The position numbers and the translations under genes were made by a program. Below, piece by piece: positions 25,690 to 32,435 of a stretch of DNA of 51,193 nucleotides. This stretch comes from JBOFOR01 sp051654865. GTDB lineage: Bacteria; Bacillota; Clostridia; Peptostreptococcales; Peptostreptococcaceae. Position 1 is the stretch's first letter. Every line of letters begins with the position of its first letter. The notes beneath the pieces are model-generated. The model had not been told where the DNA came from. It was given only the letters and a program-made list of their open reading frames with translations, and ran no database searches. The stretch lies in NCBI GenBank assembly GCA_051654865.1, contig JBOFYV010000059.1, positions 1-51,193 of the forward strand, in the 5' to 3' direction.

Positions 25690-26397
25690 TTATTCACTAC
25701 TCAATTCTTTTAGGTCTTTCCTTATATCATCAATTTTTTTATAAGGTGGTATTATTCCCATAAGTTTTTTTAGGAATAGTATTTCTTTTTCGCTAATATC
25801 AAGCTCATCATACCATGGTTTTTCTTCAGAGCCTGTACTTTTATAATAAGAAGTGTAATATAAGTGAATTAAAAAGTCTCCAAGAAACCAATAATCCATT
25901 TCTTTTACGTATCTCTTATTATTAATATATCTAGCTAATCCAAAATCTATCAATACCAAATCTTTATTTTTTTTTACCATTACATTTGGAGGTCTAATAT
26001 CTCTATGAACTATATTATTTTCTTGTAAAATAGATATAATATCAAGTAGTTGAGATGCTATATGATAGATATCTTCTTTCTTAAATACAATAAAACCTAA
26101 TAAATCTTCAAAGACAGTACCATCGATATATTCAATAATATATCCTATAGTGTCTTCATCTTTAAAGTTATCTACAAACTTAGGGAAACTAGGATCATCC
26201 AACTTTTTTAGGATCTCTTCCTCATAAAATAATTTAGATAAACTTTTTTCTAGCATATCTTTTTTCAATTGCTTAATAATAAATTTTTCTGATTTATTAT
26301 TTTCAGCTAAATATACTATTCCATAGCGGCCTTGACCTATTATTTTTAAAATAGTATATCCATTAATTATATCTTTAGGTGCATAATATTTATCCAT
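25690..26397 (-). CDS. Small Hanks-type Ser/Thr protein kinase, soluble
   Basis: This protein kinase domain of about 235 residues has no membrane segment or PASTA domain. The glycine loop is GQGRYGIVYLAE, the ATP lysine is in FIIKQL, the catalytic loop is HRDIRPPN (the usual Lys of HRDxKxxN is Arg), and the metal motif is DFGLA. The C-lobe is short. The start is uncertain: ATG 26397 and TTG 26421 are in frame, and neither has a good RBS, so translation may be coupled to the upstream repeat-protein gene. The likely substrate, by position, is that Ser/Tyr-rich repeat protein; this is inference by analogy with kinase-coat protein pairs such as CotH-CotB. Confidence 0.8.
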   Translation of the reverse strand: MDKYYAPKDIINGYTILKIIGQGRYGIVYLAENNKSEKFIIKQLKKDMLEKSLSKLFYEEEILKKLDDPSFPKFVDNFKDEDTIGYIIEYIDGTVFEDLLGFIVFKKEDIYHIASQLLDIISILQENNIVHRDIRPPNVMVKKNKDLVLIDFGLARYINNKRYVKEMDYWFLGDFLIHLYYTSYYKSTGSEEKPWYDELDISEKEILFLKKLMGIIPPYKKIDDIRKDLKELSSE

Positions 26398-26439
26398 ACT
26401 ATCATCAGCATTTATAATCAATTAATATTTGACAATATA

Positions 26440-26805
26440 TTATCTGCTATAGCTATAGTTTCTGCTATAAGATCCGCTATAAGAAGCAGAAGTATTAGGT
26501 TGAGATCCACTATAAGACCCGCTATAAGAAGCAGAAGTATTAGGTTGAGATCCACTATAAGACCCGCTATAAGAAGCAGAAGTATTAGGTTGAGACCCAC
26601 TGTAAGACCCGCTATAAGAAGCAGAAGTATTAGGTTGAGACCCACTATAAGATCCGCTATAAGAAGCAGAAGTATTAGATTGAGATCCACTGTAAGAACC
26701 ATATGATGCATATGATCCACCAGATGCGATATATTGTGCATTATTTTGATTATTTCTTGTGTAATAACCATAACCATTGCATGAATTAGATGTTAAATAT
26801 TCCAT
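26440..26805 (-). CDS. Ser/Tyr/Gly-rich tandem-repeat protein
   Basis: This 121-residue protein begins MEYLTSNSCNGYGYY and has about five copies of a 15-residue unit SGSQPNTSASYSGSY before a short arginine-containing tail. It has no signal peptide, membrane segment or recognisable fold, and it is dominated by Ser, Tyr, Gly and Asn. GAGGTG about 9 bases before the ATG at 26805 supports the start; longer readings in the same frame pass through the promoter region. It is probably the first gene of a set with the kinase at 25690 and the protein at 25028. Dense Ser/Tyr content makes it a plausible phospho-acceptor. Confidence 0.75.
   Translation of the reverse strand: MEYLTSNSCNGYGYYTRNNQNNAQYIASGGSYASYGSYSGSQSNTSASYSGSYSGSQPNTSASYSGSYSGSQPNTSASYSGSYSGSQPNTSASYSGSYSGSQPNTSASYSGSYSRNYSYSR
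26476..26700 (-). repeat. 45-bp tandem repeats inside the Ser/Tyr-rich gene
   Basis: The unit beginning GCTATAAGAAGCAGAAGTAT (plus-strand view) recurs at 26476, 26521, 26566, 26611 and 26656, always 45 bases apart. The units differ at only a few bases (for example AGATCC/AGACCC, ACTATAAG/ACTGTAAG). The length is a multiple of three, so copy-number change keeps the reading frame. Confidence 0.9.
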
Positions 26806-26878
26806 AACTACACCTCTTAATGAAATTTTATAGCTACATAATTTATTTGTAGCTAATATAATAATATGAATATAGCGA

Positions 26879-26897
26879 CAAAATGTTACACATTTTG
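26879..26897. promoter_or_regulatory. Palindrome in the divergent promoter region
   Basis: CAAAATGT (26879-26886) and ACATTTTG (26890-26897) form perfect 8-base arms with a 3-base spacer, between the minus-strand repeat-protein gene and the plus-strand SIR2-like gene. It is a candidate operator; the binding protein is unknown. Confidence 0.4.
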
Positions 26898-27043
26898 ACA
26901 AAAAAATAATCGTATAGTAGGTATACAATTTACTTAGTTGAAGTTTGTTTTATTATGAAATACAATGGTTAAAATAAAATAAGATAAAACATTTATGTCA
27001 AAAAAATCATATAGTAATAAAAAACCTAGATTAAGGAGTAGAG

Positions 27044-28126
27044 ATGAAAGTATCAATATTTTTAGGTGCAGGAGCATCAGCAGCAGAGAATTGTCCTATT
27101 CAAGATCAATTATTTAGTGAGTATTTTAAAAATGTGAACGAAAAAGATTTAGACAGTGATATGAATAAAGCATTGTACAAGTTTTTTAAAGAAATGTTTA
27201 ACATTGATATAAAAAAAGATAATATGGATGAGATTTCATTTCCAACATTTGAAGAAGTATTAGGTCTGTTAGATATGGCAGAACAAAGAAGAGAGTCATT
27301 TAAAAACTTTGGACTAGAGACACTTAACAAAAAAATTGACAGTATAAGATTCTTAAGACAATATCTAATACTGTTAATGGCTAAAGCAATAGACAAAAGC
27401 CAGAAAAGTAACAATTATTATCATAGATTACTACTAGATAATTTACTAAAAGGTGGATTATTAGATGATGCAACCTTTATAAGTGCTAATTATGACATTC
27501 ATATAGATAATACAATTGCAGGATTATATAGTGAAAAGAATCAGCCAATAATGTTGGATTATGGAGTGAAATTTACAAACTTTGATATAGAAGATGGATG
27601 GAAAGCTCCAAAGGAACCTTGTGTTAAACTATACAAAATTCATGGGTCTTTAAACTGGTTGTACTGTCCTATTTGCAATAGTCTAACACTTACACCTTAT
27701 GAAGGTGGAGTTATGAGGCTGATATATAATATCAAAGAAGCTAAATGCCTAGAATGTGGAGAGATAACTGTTCCTATCATTATTCCGCCTACTTACTTTA
27801 AAAATATGACAAACGTTTTCGTATCTACAGTGTGGAATGAGGTTGAACGAGCACTTAGAAAAAGTGAAGTATTAATATTTTGTGGCTATTCTTTTCCAGA
27901 TGCAGATATACATTTAAAATATATGATAAAAAGGGTACAGACAAGTAGAAAAAATAAACCTCTTAAAATAATGGTGTTTAACAACTATTTAGGTAAAAAA
28001 GAAGATTCATTGAAAAAAGAAGAGGAACGATACAAAAGATTTTTAGGAGAACACATACAGTTTACAGAATATTCTTTTCAAGATTTCTGCAAAAGGCCTA
28101 TTGAGTTTATAAATATGCTAAAATAA
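27044..28126 (+). CDS. SIR2-like NAD-binding protein
   Basis: The protein has 360 residues. The N-terminus FLGAGASAAENCPIQ is the NAD-binding GAGAS loop of SIR2-like domains. The later SANYDIHIDN supplies the Asn/Asp pair, and KIHGSLNWL supplies the catalytic His. A zinc-ribbon follows with two CxxC pairs (CPIC ... CLEC), then FCGYSFPDADIHLKYM. This architecture belongs to the SIR2_2/SIR2-like group, members of which act as NAD hydrolases in antiphage defence (for example Thoeris ThsA and DSR-type proteins) or as deacylases. It stands alone, with no obvious partner effector. AAGGAG precedes the ATG. Its role in this cell is not determined by sequence. Confidence 0.8.
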   Translation: MKVSIFLGAGASAAENCPIQDQLFSEYFKNVNEKDLDSDMNKALYKFFKEMFNIDIKKDNMDEISFPTFEEVLGLLDMAEQRRESFKNFGLETLNKKIDSIRFLRQYLILLMAKAIDKSQKSNNYYHRLLLDNLLKGGLLDDATFISANYDIHIDNTIAGLYSEKNQPIMLDYGVKFTNFDIEDGWKAPKEPCVKLYKIHGSLNWLYCPICNSLTLTPYEGGVMRLIYNIKEAKCLECGEITVPIIIPPTYFKNMTNVFVSTVWNEVERALRKSEVLIFCGYSFPDADIHLKYMIKRVQTSRKNKPLKIMVFNNYLGKKEDSLKKEEERYKRFLGEHIQFTEYSFQDFCKRPIEFINMLK

Positions 28127-28166
28127 TACTACTATAGTATTATTTATGGGGGAGGTATATTAAAAA

Positions 28167-28874
28167 ATGATAGGTTTAGGAACAATTACAAATGCATTAG
28201 CTATTGCAGGAGGGTGTTTAATAGGTCTTATAATTAAGGGAAAAATGACTGAAAAAATAAGTAGCACTATAATGAATGGACTAGCGTTATGTGTTATATA
28301 CTTAGGAATTTCAGGGTCATTAGAAGGTGAAAACCCACTGATTTGTATAATATCAATTGCAATAGGTGGATTAATCGGAGAAATAATTGATATTGATAAG
28401 TGGCTTAACAACTTGGGTGATAAAATTGAGAAAAAATTCAATAAGGATGAATCTAGACAAGAAGTAAAAAAAGTATCAGTATCAGAAGGATTCGTTTCAG
28501 CAAGTTTATTGTTTTGTGTTGGAGCTATGGCAATTGTAGGAAGTCTACAAAGTGGACTAAATGGAAATAATGAAATACTATTTGCAAAAACAATTTTAGA
28601 TGGTGTAACATCAATACTATTTGCTGCAACTTTAGGAATCGGAGTTATGTTATCAGCAATAGCAGTACTATTGTATCAAGGTATAATAACTATAGGAGCA
28701 TCATTGTTATCAGGAGTATTAAGTGATAGTGTAATAAATGTGATGAGTGTAACTGGAAATTTACTAATAATAGGCATCGGTTTAAATGTACTAAAAGCGA
28801 CAAATATCAAGGTGGCCAACCTTTTACCGGCAGTATTTTTACCTATAATATTTGGTTTTTTTGGTCTGATATAA
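28167..28874 (+). CDS. DUF554 integral membrane protein (YdfK-like)
   Basis: This 235-residue protein has about seven hydrophobic segments. The opening MIGLGTITNALAIAGGCLIG and the NGLALCVIYLGISG segment match DUF554. A conserved cytoplasmic stretch (GEIIDIDKWLNNLGDKIEKK) and FCVGAMAIVGSLQSGLNGNN follow. The biochemical role of the family is unknown, though it resembles small-molecule transporters. GGGGGAGG upstream supports the ATG. It follows the SIR2-like gene by 40 bases and could be cotranscribed. Confidence 0.85.
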   Translation: MIGLGTITNALAIAGGCLIGLIIKGKMTEKISSTIMNGLALCVIYLGISGSLEGENPLICIISIAIGGLIGEIIDIDKWLNNLGDKIEKKFNKDESRQEVKKVSVSEGFVSASLLFCVGAMAIVGSLQSGLNGNNEILFAKTILDGVTSILFAATLGIGVMLSAIAVLLYQGIITIGASLLSGVLSDSVINVMSVTGNLLIIGIGLNVLKATNIKVANLLPAVFLPIIFGFFGLI

Positions 28875-28977
28875 TAAGTTTTAGACAAATTTCTTATTTA
28901 GAAGGAATATTGCTCTAAAAATCAAAGTAATTAATATATTAAATTTATTTTGTTGGAAAATAGAGGGGGAATTTAAG

Positions 28978-29853
28978 ATGGTTACATTTGATATAAATGG
29001 AGCAATGGTTGAATTTGATGAAAAAATGGATAATTATAATAGTATTAGAAGAAGTTTTAAGTATTTAGCAATAGAATTGTCTAATGAATTTGAAAATTAC
29101 TGTATAAATAATGCTCAGTCACTAAGACAATTGTCAGATATAAGTCTAAATAAAGGATTAGAAAATATTGAAGAAGCTATAAAAAAGGGTGTTGAAACTA
29201 TCGTAAGCTATGATGTAATAACTATAGATAGAGATATTTTCAAGGATGCTTATTGTAAGAATTATTTGAACTATACTAGATTATTTAATAATTTAAATAA
29301 AGAAACTATTGTACCAAATAAAAACAAAAAAAATAGTTATACGAGTCAACACTCAATAAAACCTTTAATAAAAAAATTATCTAAATATATATATGAAGAT
29401 TGTTTTAATATACACTATGCAGTAGTGGATGCACTTATTGAAAATGGTGTAGATAGAGTAAATAATTATATAGACGAAGAAGATAAGAAGAAGTCAACAG
29501 CACTATTTAATAATTATAAAGATGGATTTATAAATAAAACAGATGAATGTAAAGTAGTAAAGCAAATAATAACTCTAAATCCATACAGAAAAGATATATA
29601 TGAATACTTAATAAAAGAAGATGGTGATTTTACAAAGGATATAGAGAATTTAACGGACTACTTAGGATATGATATAACAGAGTATAAAGATGAATTAATG
29701 AATGTATATATAAATGAATTAATAGGAAATAATATTGGAGATATGGAAAATGCTAAAGAAAAGGTTAGGAAGTATTCTAAATATATAGGATGTAGTGAAG
29801 AATCTTTATATATTACTAGATTAGATGCTATCCACACATTTGAAACAGCATAA
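28978..29853 (+). CDS. Unknown helical protein
   Basis: This 291-residue soluble protein is rich in Asn, Lys, Asp and Tyr. It begins MVTFDINGAMVEFDEKMDN, a beta hairpin, followed by mainly helical segments. The C-terminal third (TLNPYRKDIYEYLIKEDGDF, LTDYLGYDITEYKDEL) resembles a repeat-like helical segment of several uncharacterised clostridial proteins; I cannot name the family with confidence. AGAGGGGGA lies upstream of the ATG, and a strong terminator follows at 29855-29888. It has no clear operon partner. Confidence 0.65.
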   Translation: MVTFDINGAMVEFDEKMDNYNSIRRSFKYLAIELSNEFENYCINNAQSLRQLSDISLNKGLENIEEAIKKGVETIVSYDVITIDRDIFKDAYCKNYLNYTRLFNNLNKETIVPNKNKKNSYTSQHSIKPLIKKLSKYIYEDCFNIHYAVVDALIENGVDRVNNYIDEEDKKKSTALFNNYKDGFINKTDECKVVKQIITLNPYRKDIYEYLIKEDGDFTKDIENLTDYLGYDITEYKDELMNVYINELIGNNIGDMENAKEKVRKYSKYIGCSEESLYITRLDAIHTFETA

Positions 29854-29854
29854 T

Positions 29855-29888
29855 AAAAACTTCTACCTTAAAGGGTAGAAGTTTTTTT
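29855..29888 (+). terminator. Strong Rho-independent terminator
   Basis: AAAAACTTCTACC (29855-29867) pairs perfectly with GGTAGAAGTTTTT (29874-29886) and runs into further T residues. Confidence 0.9.
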
Positions 29889-29930
29889 ATGAATTTTTAC
29901 GCACAAATAAATTTACAAGTTTATTGTGGA

Positions 29931-30146
29931 TTAGTCAATGTAGTATATAAAGTCATCCTTGTAAAAATCGTCATCAAATTTAGTAACTCCCCCTACAATG
30001 ATATCATCATATTGATCTTTATAGTCAACGTCTTCATATTGTATTATATCATCGAAATCAAAATCCTCTTTAAAACGTAGTAGCTTAGCTAATCTACCTT
30101 CTCTTTTACTTATAGAATTTTCAGGAGACTTAATATTTAAATTCAT
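29931..30146 (-). CDS. Small acidic protein of unknown function
   Basis: This 71-residue protein has a basic N-terminal third (SISKREGRLAKLLRF) and a C-terminal part made mainly of Asp, Tyr, Phe and Ile (FDFDDIIQ, DQYDDIIVGG, KFDDDFYKDDFIYY). It has no membrane segment or known motif. The ATG at 30146 is chosen because AGAGGTGTG lies about 6-9 bases upstream. It is transcribed alone on the minus strand. The split between a basic leader and an acidic, aromatic tail is peculiar. A RiPP precursor was considered, but no maturation gene is adjacent. Confidence 0.55.
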   Translation of the reverse strand: MNLNIKSPENSISKREGRLAKLLRFKEDFDFDDIIQYEDVDYKDQYDDIIVGGVTKFDDDFYKDDFIYYID

Positions 30147-30319
30147 TTCCCACACACCTCTAAATTAAAATATATTCAACAAAAGTATTATATGTAAAAT
30201 GAGTATGAAGATGAACTGATTTAACATAAATTTAATTGTTAGTATATAATTGTAATAATATTTAGAAAAAATAATTGGTAAATTGTTACATTTGGTTAGA
30301 ACTTGTACTATAATTTTAT

Positions 30320-30336
30320 TGTGATGATATATCACA
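30320..30336. promoter_or_regulatory. TGTGA/TCACA inverted repeat upstream of the PreT/GltD-like gene
   Basis: TGTGA and TCACA are separated by 7 bases, about 40 bases upstream of the start codon. The pattern is CRP/FNR-like in symmetry. The cognate regulator is unknown. Confidence 0.35.
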
Positions 30337-30375
30337 CATATGTTAAATCATATATTATCAATAGGGGGATAACAA

Positions 30376-31665
30376 ATGAATAAAGTAGGATATCTAACAG
30401 AATCGTCAAAGTATTTTACTAAAGAAGAGGCAGTTTTTGAAGCATCAAGATGTACATTATGTGAAGATGCACCATGTAATAATGGGTGCCCAATCGGATG
30501 TGATCCAAAGGCGTTTGTAGGGTTAGTAGCAAAAGGGGAATTAGATAATGCAGTTGAACTTTTAAGAGAAAATAATCCATTAGCATCTATATGTGGTAGA
30601 GTATGTCCTTATGATTCTCACTGTGTAAGTGAATGTAGAAATACGGATATAAAAGAACCTATAATGATACCATATATTGAAAAATTCTTAAAAGATTATG
30701 AAAAAGAGAACAACTTATTACCTAAAGAAAACAAAGTAGAAAATAATAAAGAAAATAAAGTTGCAATTATCGGATCGGGGCCGTCAGGATTAACAACAGC
30801 AGCTATGTTAGGTAGAAAAGGGTATAGTGTTACAGTATTTGAAGAAAGAGAAGAATTAGGTGGATGGTTAAGCTATGGTATACCACCACACAGATTACCA
30901 AAAGCAGTTATCAAACAAGATGTAGATTACATAAAAAGTTTAGGGGTAGACTTTGTAACTAACTGTAAGGTAGGAAGAGATACAACTATAGAGAAATTAA
31001 GAGAAGAAGGATATAAAGCATTCTTATTATGTACAGGCTACAATAAAGGTAGAGTATTAAGAGTTAAAGGATATGAACTAAATGGTGTAGTTGATGCAGT
31101 AAGTTTTTTAGCAGAAGCTAAATCAAAAGATGGAAACATAACACCAGGTAAAAGTGCAATAGTTATAGGTGGTGGAGACGTAGCAATGGACTGCGGAACT
31201 ACTGCAAAACTTACTGGATATGAAAAAGTAAGATTAGTGGTAAGGGGACCACTTGAAAGTATGACTGCTAGTGCAAAAGAATTAAAATATTTACAATTTG
31301 TAAATGTTCCAGTATTTGATAACTTTGACTCTTATGAAATAATAGGAGATGAAAATGGAAATGTATGTGCTATGGAATTTGTTGGATTAAAAGAAGACAC
31401 TTCTAAGCTTAGATTAGAAGCAGATACAGTAATATTTGCTGTTGGTCAATATCCTGATGGAATAAAAGAAATAGCAGACGTTGAATTAGACGAAAGAGGT
31501 CAAGTAGTAGTAAATAACTTCCAAACAAGTGTAGAGGATATATTTGCTACAGGAGACCTTGTACCAGGAGAAAAAACAGCATGTGGAGCGACTGCATTAG
31601 GAAAGCAAGTAGCATATGCTATAGATAAATATTTTAACAAAGTAGAAGAAACAGCTACAGTATAG
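30376..31665 (+). CDS. PreT/GltD-like NAD(P)H flavoprotein oxidoreductase
   Basis: The protein has 429 residues. Residues 20-110 form the dihydropyrimidine-dehydrogenase-type double [4Fe-4S] domain (RCTLCEDAPCNNGCP, then CGRVCPYDSHCVSEC). An FAD-binding Rossmann motif AIIGSGPSGLTTAAMLGRKG follows, then an NAD(P)-binding motif VIGGGDVAMDCGTTA and the terminal FAD strand IFATGDLVPGE. The family includes glutamate synthase small subunit and PreT. No glutamate synthase large subunit or PreA gene is adjacent, so the partner is unclear. AGGGGGAT precedes the ATG. A strong terminator follows. Confidence 0.85.
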   Translation: MNKVGYLTESSKYFTKEEAVFEASRCTLCEDAPCNNGCPIGCDPKAFVGLVAKGELDNAVELLRENNPLASICGRVCPYDSHCVSECRNTDIKEPIMIPYIEKFLKDYEKENNLLPKENKVENNKENKVAIIGSGPSGLTTAAMLGRKGYSVTVFEEREELGGWLSYGIPPHRLPKAVIKQDVDYIKSLGVDFVTNCKVGRDTTIEKLREEGYKAFLLCTGYNKGRVLRVKGYELNGVVDAVSFLAEAKSKDGNITPGKSAIVIGGGDVAMDCGTTAKLTGYEKVRLVVRGPLESMTASAKELKYLQFVNVPVFDNFDSYEIIGDENGNVCAMEFVGLKEDTSKLRLEADTVIFAVGQYPDGIKEIADVELDERGQVVVNNFQTSVEDIFATGDLVPGEKTACGATALGKQVAYAIDKYFNKVEETATV

Positions 31666-31670
31666 TAAAC

Positions 31671-31700
31671 AAAGGAGTTGAGTATTCAACTCCTTTTTTG
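31671..31700 (+). terminator. Rho-independent terminator of the flavoprotein gene
   Basis: AAAGGAGTTGA (31671-31681) and TCAACTCCTTT (31686-31696) pair perfectly around a 4-base loop and end in a T-run. Confidence 0.9.
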
Positions 31701-31780
31701 AATGTTAAATAAGAATAACTTAACTTTAACCCTTTCTTAACACACTTTTTTTTCATTTTGAATATTATTAATAACATAAG

Positions 31781-31803
31781 TGACCAAAAAACTATTTTGG
31801 TCA
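31781..31803. promoter_or_regulatory. Operator of the TetR/YhgE operon
   Basis: TGACCAAAA (31781-31789) and TTTTGGTCA (31795-31803) are perfect 9-base inverted arms with a 5-base spacer, 36-58 bases upstream of the TetR-type start codon. Size and position fit an autoregulatory TetR operator. Confidence 0.7.
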
Positions 31804-31838
31804 TATAGTACAGAATAGATATTTAAGGAGGTGAATTA

Positions 31839-32411
31839 ATGAAAAAGCAAGACATATTAGAAGGTGCTTATAAGTCATTTGTAAACTTTGGCTACAAGGG
31901 TACAACTATGGAAAAAGTTGCAAAGATGGCTAATGTAGGAAAAGGTACAATATATAATTTTTTTAATACAAAGGAAGAATTGCTAGAAGAAATAGTAATG
32001 ACACATCTAAAAGAATTAAGAGAAGTAGCAGAAAGTGCAGAGGATGCTAACTTAACATTAGAAGAAAATCTTGAAAATATTTTATTTGGTATATTTAAGT
32101 TTAAAAAAGAAAACCAACTAATAATAAAATTGATTCAAGAAGAAAAGACATTAGAAACTAAAGAAGTTAAAAATCTACTATCAAAAGTAGAAGATGAAAT
32201 AAATGGATATATAAAAGAGAAGATTCAACTAGGTATAGATAAAGGTGAATTAATAGAATGTGACGTAGATATCACCGCGTTTATAATAAGAAAAATATAT
32301 ATTTCATTAATAACAGATTGGGAAGAACATAATAGACCTTTTTCAAAAGAAGAATTATTAGAATTAATAAAAATTTATATTCTTACAGGGATTAAAAAAC
32401 CTGTGATATAA
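31839..32411 (+). CDS. TetR/AcrR-family regulator
   Basis: This 190-residue protein has an N-terminal HTH: KQDILEGAYKSFVNFGYKGT, then TMEKVAKMANVGKGTIYNFF. A helical sensor domain follows. AAGGAGGTGA gives a strong start. It is followed after 24 bases by a large YhgE/Pip membrane protein gene and preceded by a 23-base operator, so it probably represses its own operon. The inducer is unknown; membrane-active compounds are usual for this pairing. Confidence 0.9.
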   Translation: MKKQDILEGAYKSFVNFGYKGTTMEKVAKMANVGKGTIYNFFNTKEELLEEIVMTHLKELREVAESAEDANLTLEENLENILFGIFKFKKENQLIIKLIQEEKTLETKEVKNLLSKVEDEINGYIKEKIQLGIDKGELIECDVDITAFIIRKIYISLITDWEEHNRPFSKEELLELIKIYILTGIKKPVI

Positions 32412-32435
32412 AACCTAGTGAGAGAAGGGGTTAAA

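Noticed and set aside
26476..26700. CRISPR array
   Set aside because: The repeats are contiguous 45-base coding units without unique spacers and no cas genes are nearby.
26500..26706. Plus-strand Arg/Ser-rich repeat frame
   Set aside because: Antisense shadow of the 45-bp repeats with no RBS.
26418..26777. Minus-strand frame with Leu/Ile-rich repeats over the 45-bp array
   Set aside because: It is the same repeat read in another frame; the chosen frame has a proper RBS and start, and a plausible Ser/Tyr/Gly composition.
29931..30146. Precursor of a modified peptide (graspetide-like)
   Set aside because: The acidic aromatic tail is suggestive, but no ATP-grasp, radical SAM or transporter gene is adjacent; the radical SAM gene at 44405 is 14 kb away and anSME-like.
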